From Platycnemis pennipes (Eukaryota > Arthropoda > Insecta > Odonata > Platycnemididae): a stretch of 64,000 bases of DNA. The stretch lies in the NCBI GenBank assembly GCA_933228895.1, contig OW121854.1, positions 55,594,609 through 55,658,608 on the forward strand, written 5' to 3'. The notes under the pieces were generated by a model. It searched no databases. It saw only the letters and a program-made list of their open reading frames with translations, and was not told where the DNA came from. Positions 37,390 to 48,069 of this stretch are shown one piece after another; positions within the stretch are counted from its first letter, which is position 1; the number at the start of each line of letters is the position of its first letter. The position numbers were made by a program, and so were the translations under genes.

Positions 37390-37688
37390 TTTATTATCAC
37401 AGTATATGAAGTTTCTTGTCTGGTCAACATGCTAAATAAACAGTATTTGAGGAGCAAGAGATGACAGTAAAACAATGGAAAAACATTTCATGCAAGCAAT
37501 GCACATATGTCAGTCTTAAAAACTAAACAGAAATTTTATCAAATCAAATACACCTATGTGTCTATTAGTATCCAACACTTCGCTGAGGAGCCAAAGAGGA
37601 AAGAATTTTGCATATATATATTACTATTTATACATTCTTATTTACAGGAGGCTCTTCCTTATAAAAATATCCACAAAAATTTCAATGA
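37390..37688 (-). other. DCAF6: Probable DCAF6 3' UTR
   Basis: It follows the stop codon of the last DCAF6 exon on the minus strand. A minus-strand aataaa at 37395-37390 is a candidate polyadenylation signal about 295 nt downstream. Longer UTR forms cannot be excluded. Confidence 0.35.
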
Positions 37689-37735
37689 TCACATTGGATT
37701 CTGTCTTCTGGGATTCCTAACCCTGCTTCGGGTAC
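37689..37735 (-). CDS. DCAF6: DCAF6, last coding exon (C-terminus)
   Basis: On the minus strand a pyrimidine tract and cttag acceptor precede 37735; phase 1 in; stop tga at 37691-37689. It encodes GTRSRVRNPRRQNPM, a short basic C-terminus that replaces the acidic tail of human DCAF6. The intron separating it from the previous exon is only 79 bp, unusually short for this locus. Support comes from correct phase, acceptor quality and the requirement for a terminal exon here; there is no sequence conservation to lean on. Confidence 0.7.
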
Positions 37736-37814
37736 CTAAGAAAAAGCAAGAAATACTAAATGCACGAGCAAAATACTATCATGAATAGCACAAAAAACTC
37801 AGGCAACAACTCAC

Positions 37815-37920
37815 CTCTGCGTATCTGGTTCAAACATGCCAGCATTCGAATCATAAAGGATGCAGGGACTGTGATAGTGTCCCTTGTTTCTTCCAGCATC
37901 ACTTCATTGCGTTTAGTGAG
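37815..37920 (-). CDS. DCAF6: DCAF6, penultimate exon
   Basis: Minus strand: acceptor attttag before 37920, donor gtgagt after 37815; phase 0 in, phase 1 out. It encodes [20 protein letters not shown] and [15 protein letters not shown], matching the human DCAF6 C-terminal segment '[20 protein letters not shown]' and 'MLRMLASLNHIR'. It lies 6.1 kb downstream of the preceding exon. Confidence 0.95.
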
Positions 37921-39600
37921 CTAAAATATTATGAAAGAAACGTGATATAATATGGAAAACACCAGTGAGAATGACAAAGTAATCATGACTACGATTTGTG
38001 ACTGATGCATAAGCATATGTATTACAAATGGCAAGGAAACTTCTTCCTTGTTAGATAGAGCATTTTTTATTCTAAAGAAGTTATTGAGAATCATGTGCAA
38101 TAAGTCCTATCGATATCATGTTCAATCCCAGTCTCTTTTCAGGGAGGTAGGGATCTTAACAATGTCTTCTTTATGTACTTATTATTCCATATTCTAGGTA
38201 TAAAAAAATATATCAACATTTACTCCGAACAACCATTACCATACTTTTAACACAAAGAGATGCGATGATATTCATGTGCTCACATCTGCTCAGGTTAAGA
38301 CTTCAAAAGGTCTTTGTGACCCACATGCATAAAATTGTATAACCATTTAACACAATAAATAAAAAATGAAAAATATTTACTGTATATAAGATTTAAGTTC
38401 ATAATTATCTATTCGATCATTTTTTTATGAAAAACAATTTACGGCATTAAAGAATTCAGTTCAATAATTGGGATGGTTATATAATACTCCATCTTTGGGA
38501 TCATTTTTTACGTAGTAATGGCTACTTAAGCCTTCATCATTCATTGTATTTTTTTGTGATGTGCCTCATATACTTGAACATGTATTTTTGTCACTAAAAT
38601 GTATCTTCTGCATAAAAAAATTATTTCTATTATTTTAATTGTTGAAGATAATGATTTCTTCAGCAAATAAGCATGTCTGGATACTATCACAGATTTTAGA
38701 CAAAGAATCTGCCTGAGGAAGGCTGCAGGATTCTTATTACACATTGCCACTATGTATCACTATCAGTTACGCAATCCCCTTTAGTAGCATAATGCTCACA
38801 TTATCCTTTCCAGCAACATGCCACAGAAATCAAAATTAAAAATTTGAAGTATCCCATGAAATCTGAAGGCTGGAAAAAAGCAGCTAGGCTTTTTGAAGAG
38901 CATTTCAAATATAACAATGATAACAGCATGATGAATATTTATGACTGAACCCCTAATTAGATAATAGTTCCCCAAGTGATCGATTACAATTCGCCAAGTG
39001 TTAATTTTAGTTATATGTATATACGAAATTCACACATCAAGGTTAGGGGACCGGTTCACTTCACTGTGCCATCTGGTTATTTCTAAGAAAGATGTAACAA
39101 ACTGGAAAATCCCTAGGTTTGTGTTCAGCATCACATTTCAAAAAGCCTCTTCAGAATCACATGATACATTAATTTCAATCAAATATACATTGTTTTCCTT
39201 AAAATCAACAGACAGCTTCAGAAAAAATATAAAGAAGACATTTTCCAATAAAAATAAAGTATAATGAGAGAGTTCAATAGTTTCCCATGAAGAAATTTGA
39301 TATCCTTAAGCAGTCATTTATTTCCTGACCAATAAAGTTTATTAGTATTTTCCAAAATCAGAAGGTTATACTTAAGCCCTTAAAAAGCAGTCACATGGCA
39401 TATCACCCCGTGAAGCATCTAAAGCAGGTTAGTAGGCTGGGAGAACATGGGAGGAGGAGGATTATCCATTACTCCAAATGAATGAGATGCATTATTTTAC
39501 CATTAAATGCATTCAAAAATTGGCCTTCGTATTATAGGCCACATTTTATTGCATCAGATTTAGCAGTGCTGTTGCAGGTGACTGGAAATACAAGCTAGGA
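37921..39600. other. DCAF6 intron DNA, nothing recognised
   Basis: AT-rich intron sequence with no recognised repeat family or coding segment. Confidence 0.45.
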
Positions 39601-39609
39601 AGTCAGGAA

Positions 39610-39825
39610 ACGCTTCATCAGAACTTACATCTAAAGCATGTTTCTCCATAGCAGTGAGGCATGGGCGATGACAGCAGCAGAGAAATCAGGGCCGGAAGCA
39701 TTCGACATGTGATGTTACACAAGAATGAAGAAAATAAAATGGATCGACCGAGTGACGAAAGAAGACCTCCTTGGAATAGTAAAAGAAAAAAGAAGTCTAC
39801 TGAAAACTTTGATAAAAAGAAAAGA
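39610..39825 (+). mobile_element. RTE-like LINE 3' fragment (copy D)
   Basis: It shares 'catctaaagcatgtttctccatagcagtgaggcatgg' (here split for length) with copies C and E, then the equivalents of the WCYR and VTKED segments with stops. The alignment is lost after about 39825, before the usual GKGRPR part and microsatellite tail, so the copy is truncated at both ends. Confidence 0.65.
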
Positions 39826-40150
39826 GTGGCGTAGCTGCAACCCCCTGAGATAATAATGTGGTCGTTTCCCCTTGCCTTCCAAATCACAGTACTACTGCCG
39901 TTAAAGTAAATGTTACCACGCCTGTAGTGAAATGAGTGTTAATGCACCAGACACTTTGGTCTTCACCTTATCAGAGAGAGACAGAGAGGGATCTGAAAAA
40001 GATTCTAATAACCATGGACAGGACCATGGCGAGATATCAGCTGAAGATCAATTAGAAGAAGACTAAGATATTGGTGTGCAGCAAGAGAGAAGAGGCCAAA
40101 ACCAACACTAAACTAGGAAAACAAAAACTTGAGTTGAAGAAGTTGTATTA

Positions 40151-41002
40151 CCCACACAGCATTTTTCTGTTCAAAAACGTTTTTTTTTAGTCTCACAATC
40201 TTCATAAAACCATTTTTGATGGATGTCTGAAAATAGCAGAGAAATAAAACATTTTTCTAGGTTTCAAAATGAGCAGACTCAATTTTCAGTCAGCAACCCA
40301 AAATTGAATGTTTTAAAAACATCCTTTTTCGGCAAACGAATCCGAACCTTCCCACAATTCCCCATTCCTGTGCTCATCAGCCAGCTAGGCTACCACGTTC
40401 AGGTGGCTTTGGCCATTATTAGGCGAGGAAGGTAGTGTGAATGTGAGTTTGAGAACTGCCTTAAATCTTCGACACTGGTATGGTTTCTCGCTGCTTGATA
40501 TAGTACTACTTTTTATACCATATATTTGTCATTTTCATTAATGAAAATATCATAATTATCATAGGTTTATGATGCTATTTTATGTACAACTGTGGTGAAG
40601 AAACCTAAGGAATTCATGCAGAAGAAAATATTTGAGATCTGGGATAGAAATACTGAGATGCCAATTTGCCAATGACAGAAAAAATACACAATGATTAAAA
40701 GCCTTTTAGAGCGCTGGTTATGGTATCAAGCAGACATATGTATGCTATAATTGCACAAAATAAAACTTTTTTGATTCTATAAAGATGTTTTCTACACAGT
40801 ACAAAAACGTTTTTATCACCAGAAAAAAACCTGTGTGGCTCTGAGAAAAGACATTTCAGAAGCAAGAATAACATGTTTTTAAAACTATAAAAAAATGTTT
40901 TTGATACGGATGTTTGAACTTTTTAAAAACGTTTTATCCCCAATAAAAGACGTCTGTCAAAAACGTGAAAAAACATGAATAAAACATTTTGTGCACTGTG
41001 GG
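40151..41002. mobile_element. DNA element with subterminal AAAACGTTTTT words
   Basis: The ends are cccacacagcattttt (left) and the reverse complement of aaaacattttgtgcactgtggg (right), sharing CCCACA-(C/G) termini with the element at 24708-25981. TA sits on each outer side, compatible with a 2-bp target duplication. Both flanks of the element (about 40164-40330 and 40770-40995) are full of aaaacgttttt, atgtttttaaaa and similar words, while the middle is ordinary. No ORF of interest. Confidence 0.55.
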
Positions 41003-41129
41003 TACCTGTGAAGCCGAAAAACCAACATTGGACAAAGCAAGAAAGATATAGTAGGTAGAATAGCCCAGGCAAAGAGGGCATTCTATCAAAAGAAGAATTT
41101 ACTAACAGCTGGAAATACAAGTGTAAAAT

Positions 41130-41565
41130 TAAGGAAACAATTCAGAACGTACATCTGAAGCATGTTTCTTCAGGGCAGTGAGGCATAGACGATGAGAGCA
41201 GCAGAGAAAAAAAGAGTGGAAGCATTCAAAATCTGGTGCTACAGCAGAATGATGAAGATTTAATGGATTGCCAGAGTGAGTAACGAGGAAGTCCTAAGAG
41301 GAGTGGAAGAAAAGTCTTCGGAGTACCATAAGAAGAAGATGGGACAACTTAATCAGCCACATCATGAGACACAGTGGCCTGATGAAGATAATCAATGAAG
41401 GACAAGTGGACGGGAAGAACAACAAACGAAGACCTTGATGAGATACATGGAACAAGTGATGAAGGGCGTGAAAGAGAAGAAATACGTAGATATGAAGAGA
41501 TTAGCCAAACTCAGTGGAGAGCTGCATCAAACCAATCTCAGGATTACAGACTAATGACGATGATG
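41130..41565 (+). mobile_element. RTE-like LINE 3' fragment (copy E)
   Basis: Colinear with copy C over the YxSEAWT-to-GRPR region but with several frameshifts; it ends in 'gacgatgatgatgac'-type microsatellite near 41555-41565. It is immediately followed by a fold-back element and then by copy F. Confidence 0.7.
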
Positions 41566-41630
41566 ACTTAAAACTTAGAAAAGAATATAACTGATAACTT
41601 CAGGCTTAACTATGTGAAACCATTCCATTA

Positions 41631-41805
41631 TGGAAAATAAAAGAATAAAACTTTGTTAGGTTCACTTCATATTTCAATAGGCACGACCCGGGTTTCATAA
41701 TGTAGTTACATATTGAAGATGAAGATGTAACTATTTTATGAAACCCGGGTTGTGCCTATTTAAATATAAAGTGAACCTAACAAAGTTTTATTCTTTTATT
41801 TTCCA
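41631..41805. mobile_element. Fold-back hairpin element, ~175 bp
   Basis: Near-perfect inverted repeat: left arm tggaaaataaaagaataaaa... to ...gtagttacat, loop about attgaagatga, right arm agatgtaact... to ...ttcttttattttcca. Arms are about 80 bp with few mismatches and include the palindrome cccggg. The outer sequence (ACAAAGTTTTATTC) is shared with the hairpin at 55671-55817. It codes for nothing. Confidence 0.8.
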
Positions 41806-41809
41806 CTTT

Positions 41810-42062
41810 GAAAAGAAGACAGGGCAACTTAAATACCCATATCTTGAGACATGACGGTCTGAGGAAGACAATCGTCAAGGGAAAAGTGAACAGAAAGAAT
41901 GGAAAAGAAGGCCTCTCATAAGATATATGGAACAACTAGATAAGGATGAGAAAGAGAAGAATTATGTTGCATAACATGAAGAGGTTAGCCAACAGGAGAC
42001 TTCAGCAGAAGAGAGCTGCATTGAACTAATCTCAGTGGCTGACTTGCAATGATGATGATGTT
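41810..42062 (+). mobile_element. RTE-like LINE 3' fragment (copy F)
   Basis: It begins inside the region equivalent to RRQDNLIGH of copy C, continues through the GRPR and WRAA segments with frameshifts, and ends in gatgatgatg at about 42062. It starts directly after the fold-back element. Confidence 0.7.
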
Positions 42063-42774
42063 GGAAGTGCCCATTTATCTACTATCACCACAGTCTATGT
42101 TGCAGTAGCAAGCTACAGATGTGCTCTGTTCATTTGTTTCAGGGATTTATCAACAGATGGACTTAATAAAGCAGCTATTTTTGGCAACTGACAATTCCAC
42201 TCTCTTCCTATAAATTGCTAACATTCATAAATACAGATTATGATATGAATGCACAAAAATTGCCTTTTTTATTAATTTTTTCACATCACATACCTACTTT
42301 ATACGGTAACTGCAGAATCAGAATCAGCACCTTTCCTGCCTGTCTAAAATTAATTATAATGGTAACCCCAATACAGTTATTGATCCTCTGGGGTACCTAT
42401 ATTCCATTGATTTACATAAATTGTCAAACATAATATTGTAAGTTGGTAATGGAATAAATACATTACTATTAAAATTTGTTCCTTCTTCAATCTAATACAA
42501 AAAACAGAGTACATCTTCATGGGTATTCTCTGGGCAGGGAAATATGGCAAGTGGAATAAACAGAAGGATATTAAGAAAATATTAGAATTCGCCTTTAATC
42601 TGTATATCAAATCTCTATTGTGCCAAAATAGATGACACAATCATCAGTGGAAGCACTTAAGAATGAACCCATCAAGTTGATATTTAGAATCACTAACAGC
42701 TATATAAAACTGCCCCCGCTATCACACCACAGAAACTGTCATATACAAGTTGAAAATGTAAGAGTTATTTGGGG
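42063..42774. other. DCAF6 intron DNA, nothing recognised
   Basis: AT-rich intron sequence; the short open frames have no domains. Confidence 0.4.
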
Positions 42775-43085
42775 AGGCACACAATAGCTTATTCAGCTTA
42801 TGACATAAAGGGTAGATGGCTATAAGGGTAGCAGTAGGATATTTCAGGGAACGTGGGAAGGATGAGAGAAACATAGCATTGACATTAGCCTGCTCTTAGT
42901 GAAGGGTGCCATAGTTAGGTGGGTTTAATGTCACTTTATAACAGGTGGAGTACTGCATTTGAAGTACTCTTCACAAAACGTCCAAAGAGGGATTAGTATT
43001 TCAATGAAAAACCTCTGCTGCTGCCAGGATTTGAACCAGGCCATCCAGGTGGGAAGCCAGGGCTCTAACCATAACACCAACTTGA
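42775..43085 (-). repeat. tRNA-derived SINE, diverged minus copy
   Basis: Matches the 330-bp SINE family on the minus strand: B-box region ggttcaaatcctgg, body 'cattagcctgctcttagtgaagggtgcca', head 'gttggtgttatggttagagc'. Its diverged sequence suggests an old insertion. Confidence 0.75.
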
Positions 43086-43174
43086 TCACCCCAGTTTCAA
43101 TGTCAAAAGAAAACTTTCACGCCCTAAACACTAGAAAAATAACTTCATGATCAATGAATTTCATCATGAATGTA

Positions 43175-43445
43175 CGGACATTGTGTTGAGGTTAGAGACC
43201 TGGTACTCATACCACGAGGCCCTGGTTCAAATCCCAGCCATGGTAGACATGTTTTATTGTTCAACCAGCCATTCCTGAGTGCTTTGTGGAGAGCATTTGA
43301 GTTCAGTACTCCATCTGTCAGATGGGACTTTAATCTGTGTTCCCCTAGGTGCCTTTCACTTTCGCTCTAGCCAATGCTGGGTTTATCTCCACCTTTCCTC
43401 CTTACCCTTTCTTGCACTTTTCTTTTCCATCTGAGGTGCTTTTAG
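43175..43445 (+). repeat. tRNA-derived SINE, diverged plus copy
   Basis: Same family, opposite orientation to its neighbour: B-box ggttcaaatccc (about 43224), body 'cagtactccatctgtcagatggg', 'gccaatgctgggtttatctcc'. Its 3' end abuts a truncated LINE at 43458. Confidence 0.75.
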
Positions 43446-43457
43446 GGTGTCCATAGG

Positions 43458-43815
43458 GTGACCATAATCACAAAATTAGAGAAATTGATTGCCGAACTGA
43501 CAGATTCAAAATGTCCTTTTTTCCTCGTACTATTAGGGATATGAATAACAGTAAATATATCCAGTACGAGTGTCGCAATGGATAACATTGGTAGCTGCAT
43601 GTTGGTATAAGGACTTATAGCTAACCCAACTAACGGCATGGTTTTGCATGTATGTTTTGCTATTTTTATCTTTTTTTAAATAGCTTAGTTTTGAACAGTA
43701 CCTATACAAGTACTAACCCTTTTTTTATGCATGATATGAAGTACATGTTTGGTGAGAGTTCACCCCCTGCCACACACCTTTATGGTGGCTTGCAGGGTAT
43801 TATGTAGATGTAGGG
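43458..43815 (+). mobile_element. CR1/L2-like LINE 3' fragment (second copy)
   Basis: Aligned base for base, with scattered substitutions, to 9998-10353: 'ccataatcacaaaattagag', 'gccgaactgacagattcaaa', 'gcatgttggtataaggactt', 'ccctgccacacacctttatg', ending in the same attatgtagatgtag tail. It retains only the last ~45 codons and the 3' UTR. Confidence 0.85.
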
Positions 43816-43982
43816 GAGGGATAGACTTGAAAACGACAGATGCACAGATGCTGGACTTTCGTTTTCACAGAGAAAAATAATCTTAAAAATAACAGCTACA
43901 AATTATTTATAACATAGGTTGCTTCCATTCAAAGAACTCACTGAATGACCGCAAAGGAATTGGTGTGTCAGTCACAACCTAC

Positions 43983-44235
43983 CTCATCAGCATATGCAGA
44001 ATCAAAAGCGGGTTCTTGAGCTATTGGGGCCCAGAGTTTAATATCGTAGTCAATGCCGGAGGTGGCAAGAAGTGGAAGAATAGGATGAGGTTGTAGGCAG
44101 TTGACTACGTGAGCATCAGCCTCAAGTAGCATCACGAGCTTGCCTGTGTCCCGTTCCCACACAAAGACGTGACCACAATCGGAACCAGACATTACAAAAG
44201 CATCGCCCCAGAAGGTAGCTTCCTTTATCATTGTT
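43983..44235 (-). CDS. DCAF6: DCAF6, C-terminal WD40 exon
   Basis: Minus strand: acceptor gtttgcag before 44235, donor gtaggt after 43983; phase 2 in, phase 0 out. It encodes [60 protein letters not shown] and [20 protein letters not shown], ending YADE. This is nearly identical in layout to human DCAF6 ([48 protein letters not shown]). It supplies the last WD40 repeats that close the propeller. Confidence 0.97.
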
Positions 44236-44378
44236 CTGCAAACAGAACATACAAATTATTGAAAAGTTCATGAAACTGTGCAACAAAAACAACATCAATC
44301 ATATCACACAGGAGATAATTCAGCCAGAGTAACAATATATTTTAATGAATTACAAAGATTACAAAAAAGGGAAATCAC

Positions 44379-44540
44379 CTTGCATTTCTGTGGCCAGTGT
44401 ACTTCTGTTTTATTGTTGGATGGTATGAACAGTTTTCTCCACACATAAACTGTTGAGATTTACCCCCAATTTCATCCATTACTTCTTCCTCCATCGTCGT
44501 TGTATCATCATCTATAGGTTTCTCAGATGGATGAATGAGC
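44379..44540 (-). CDS. DCAF6: DCAF6, linker exon before C-terminal WD40 repeats
   Basis: Minus strand: acceptor cctttaag before 44540, donor gtgatt (weak) after 44379; phase 1-base in, phase 2 out. It encodes an acidic linker LIHPSEKPIDDDTTTMEEEV, then MDEIGGK and finally KQKYTGHRNA, whose end matches human 'MVYKGHRNSR'. In human DCAF6 the equivalent place carries the IQ motif (ARIQEFFRRRKERKE); nothing like it is seen here. Confidence 0.9.
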
Positions 44541-45153
44541 CTTAAAGGAGCCAAAACACAAACTCAACTCATATTTATTCCCTCTGACAAGTAACACACA
44601 CAACAAACAGCTCACCAGATTAGGTATTTGAACATATAAAATAATAATAAACACATCAATGTCAAAAAAATATGGTACCATATTTTTTGGCTTATGAGGC
44701 AATAATTAATTTCCCCCAAGTCAGGAAACTGACCTGTGAAAACTCCCCTTTAAAATTAGCACCAATTTAACTTAGGCCATGAAATCAGTGGTCTTAATGT
44801 TACTTTGTATCCCTAAGTGTCTATAAAATACCTTCTTAGTTTCACTGTTAATAATTTGAATAGTAACGGAGATGCTGTTTTTCCCAAATTATAAGACCAA
44901 AACTAAGGGTGTATCCTGTATGCCTGTGCATCTCATTAACCATAAAATCTGCAACATATGCTAATGTATTGAAGATTCTTTTTGAATAAGTGCTGCAGTG
45001 AAGTTGTACTGTTTTTAAGGGGTAAATAAAAGATAAACAGATTTTTTATTGGTAGACTAATTTCAAGATCATTTGAAGCCAACTTACTTATATTTTTAAC
45101 AAGAAAATCAAACGACTTTCAAATGACCTTGGATTCTACAAATTCAACAACTA

Positions 45154-46193
45154 TTAACACTTTGAGTGCTAAGGACGTAACTGTATGTCTTCTGAATCCT
45201 AATGAGAAATACAATGGACGTACTTGGATGTCTTTGTGTATAATAAATTGAACAGCAGCCGGGGATAAGGATATGTCTACAGCCTTTCTTTGTGATATGC
45301 CTTGGACCATGTAGTACATTATAACTACACTAGATGTCATGAAAAGCCTAAATTGTAAGTGATGCATCTGATCTGTGATACTGGTGTTTTAGTCACCATA
45401 TTGGCTCGTAAAATGGCTAGGAAGAGGCTGTCTCACAATGCAATTGTAATGGAAATTAATTGTGAATGGAGTGATAGTGCTGGAAAATGATACTGATGAC
45501 AGTGACGATGATCCAGATTTTGATTTGGCTGCATGTTAAAATGATTCACGTGTGAAATAGTAATTTTATCGTCATCTTTTTTTAGCATCCCGATAAGCAC
45601 CTGCAACCTTCCTGTTTACTTAGTTCATTTTATACATCCTACTTTTATGATTTCCATTTTCTGAATGTTCTGCGCTTTATTTTACCTATGTAGTTAGTGA
45701 AGAGGAATATGAGACTATAACAGACAATAGTGACAAAGCTTCGGCAACACATATACGCACACGGTCATGTCAAGCAAATGGAGAGAGAGAAGGCAGTAGA
45801 AGAAAGGCTTCCTGGCAGTGGCCGAAAACATGAAAGAAACCACTTCAATCAGACTCCCAGGATGGCTGGTCAGAAAAAGATAGTTCCCCAAGGGTGAATA
45901 CATTTATAGGTGCCAATAGGTTAAATTCTGTAACTCATTTGGATGAACAATGCTTACCACTAGACTTTTTTGCACATTTCATTGACACTTAAAGATAAAC
46001 TTAAAGCATTGCATGTTTTTTTTTCGCAAACTATCATTCGATATGTTTAAAAAATGTGAAATTTCATGCAAAATCTTGACTTAACGTGTATCTTGACTTA
46101 AAAACACTTTCACAAAAATTTTTCAAAAATTGCTTAAAATCATCAGTATTTCTGGAAGCAATTCTAATTTAAAGCCAGCACTCAAAGTGTTAA
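45154..46193. mobile_element. piggyBac-type element, internally deleted
   Basis: Bounded by TTAA at 45154-45157 and 46190-46193 with inverted ends ttaacactttgagtgct. From 45413 the + strand reads MARKRLSHNAIVMEI, then after a frameshift an acidic run ENDTDDSDDDPDFD, typical of the N-terminus of piggyBac transposases (basic start, then Asp/Ser-rich stretch before 'DPDF'). The catalytic core is missing. It lies in a DCAF6 intron. Confidence 0.75.
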
Positions 46194-46306
46194 CAATTTT
46201 CTATCCAGTGGCAGGTGTCATCATCAATAGATGAAAATTTTGGTTTCTTTAATGAAAACTCCATTTTTATTAAAAACTTGAGATCTATATGAGACATACA
46301 TCTATT

Positions 46307-46430
46307 AGAGATGGGTCTAATCCAGTTTTTCTCAAATCCGAATCTTATCTATACCTTTAAACCTATATTTTACCTCAAATCTAAATGTTACCATTTCCTT
46401 GAATCCCAAGTATAATTTCAAAGGTAAGTA
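46307..46430 (+). mobile_element. hAT-like terminus fragment
   Basis: The sequence tagagatgggtctaatcc followed by repeated 'caaatccgaatc'-type words matches the left end of the hAT elements at 49543 and 51598 (tagagatggg + gaatcc words). No partner end or target duplication was found, so this is a fragment. Confidence 0.45.
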
Positions 46431-46670
46431 TTAATTTTATCCTTAATCTCATATTTTATTTGGAATTCCAATATTAATTTTCCTCAATCAATTCAATTAA
46501 ACACTCCAACTATATGTATAAAACATATTATTGATCTAATAAACGAGAATTTTAGGTAACACATTCTGGATCAAGCCAATTTCTCATTTTATCACAAATA
46601 ATCCGTACTGAACAACCCCTCTGAGTCTACTGTTGCAGGTGGTGCTGAAAGGTGCTTCCTATCCAGCAGT

Positions 46671-47830
46671 ACAGTAGAGCCTCTAAATAGCAAGAGCTCT
46701 CAGGGTCAAAAAACCACTCTCTATATCGAACTCTTGCTACTACCAAAGATAGTTAAATAATCATTCCACAGCCAATTCCTTAGAATTTAACTCCAGTTTA
46801 ACCTATACAGTGGGTGTTTTGGGTGAATGGCAAAAAGATATCATCAAGATAGCTATTAAAAATGACATTTTCACTCACTTCATTGCATATAACAGGAATA
46901 GCTATTAAAAATGACATTTTCACTCACTTCATTGACCCATGGCTGTATTTACTGTCCATGACATTACATTTCCTGGTATATGCAATTATTTGGAATACAA
47001 AACAATGATTTTGCACACCCCCGCACATTACCGTACTTTCTTGGGTTCCAAATGTGTTGCAGCAACTAGTATTATAACAATACGATGGACTACCATCGGG
47101 AAAAATATTGGAAACAAGAAAAATTACCTCTTGAGGAATATTCTCTTGATATTCAATCAAAATCATTATTGCTGCATGCAAGGCCACAAACAATCAGTTG
47201 TAAGTTCCAAATTGAATTTAATTGAATCATGCATTACATCTTCTAGCACCAGCTGCGTGATCTTTTAGATAAAAATGCCCATCCACCCCACTACTTTTGT
47301 ATTCATTAATTAAACCTAGTCTGGTTTCAGATTGAATGACTAACTTTTCCCAGCCATGAAGTTGATTCTCAAAGTGAACTGAACTAAGAGTAACAGAAGC
47401 AGGAGAAAGACAAAAAAGCAACGGAAAGTGCACAATCTAAAGCAGAAATTCAGCAGGTTATGCCATTAAGGTTCTCGCGGCCAGTTCATGGTCCTTCAAC
47501 TTGCACAAACTATGGTAAAATCCACAAGCCCACTTACGGGTATGCCCCAGAATGTTATAAATGTACACTTGACCATTGGTTGGAAAAATTTGTTTTCATT
47601 TTTATGCAAAGGATAGATGTCATGAGCATGATAGATGTCAAGCTTGTGCACTTGCTATATGCTATTTATTACTTGCAATATCAAATGAACCCTGTGAAAG
47701 CAACTTTTTGCTCTCGTTATAGCAGATTTATTTTACTTACAAATCATAGGGTAATAAATAATCCCTAGGTCATCCCTTGCTATATCAAGCTTCTCGTTAT
47801 ATGCCATACTTGTTACATGGGACTTCCACT
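46671..47830. mobile_element. Possible Tigger/pogo-like MITE
   Basis: The left edge cagtagagcctctaaatag followed by 'gcaagagctctcaggg' and 'ctctatatcgaactc' resembles Tigger-type termini (CAGTagaaCCTCTATATAtcgaa). A candidate right edge with 'tcgttatatgcc' and 'gggacttccact' lies near 47795-47830. A 37-bp direct duplication (46849-46885 and 46898-46934) lies inside. Boundaries are tentative. Confidence 0.4.
46849..46934. repeat. 37-bp direct duplication
   Basis: Identical copies beginning atagctattaaaaatgacat and ending ctcacttcattg at 46849-46885 and 46898-46934, separated by 12 bp. The lack of differences suggests a very recent event (or an assembly artefact). Confidence 0.9.
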
Positions 47831-47978
47831 ATCGTATAGGCACAACACAGCCCATTATTCACACCGAAACAGCAATAAAAAAGTAAGCAATTCCAAATAT
47901 GACAAACCATGAATGCCACTTTTACATAGTGATTTCCAAGACTCAGAGCAAAAGGGTGTAAAAGTAAAAAAGGCTAAC

Positions 47979-48069
47979 CTTTGACTTCCTGGAGCATGAG
48001 AACCACTGTCCTCAAGGATATCTTCATCCTCACTATCATTGAAGTCATCATCCATGTCATAAAAGGGTT
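47979..48069 (-). CDS. DCAF6: DCAF6, acidic exon
   Basis: Minus strand: acceptor tttatttcag before 48069, donor gttagc (weak) after 47979; phase 1 in, phase 2 out. It encodes EPFYDMDDDFNDSEDEDIL and EDSGSHAPGSQ, corresponding to the acidic 'DTDDSDDDPVLIPGARYR' segment of human DCAF6. The open frame extends past the donor but loses similarity. Confidence 0.85.
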
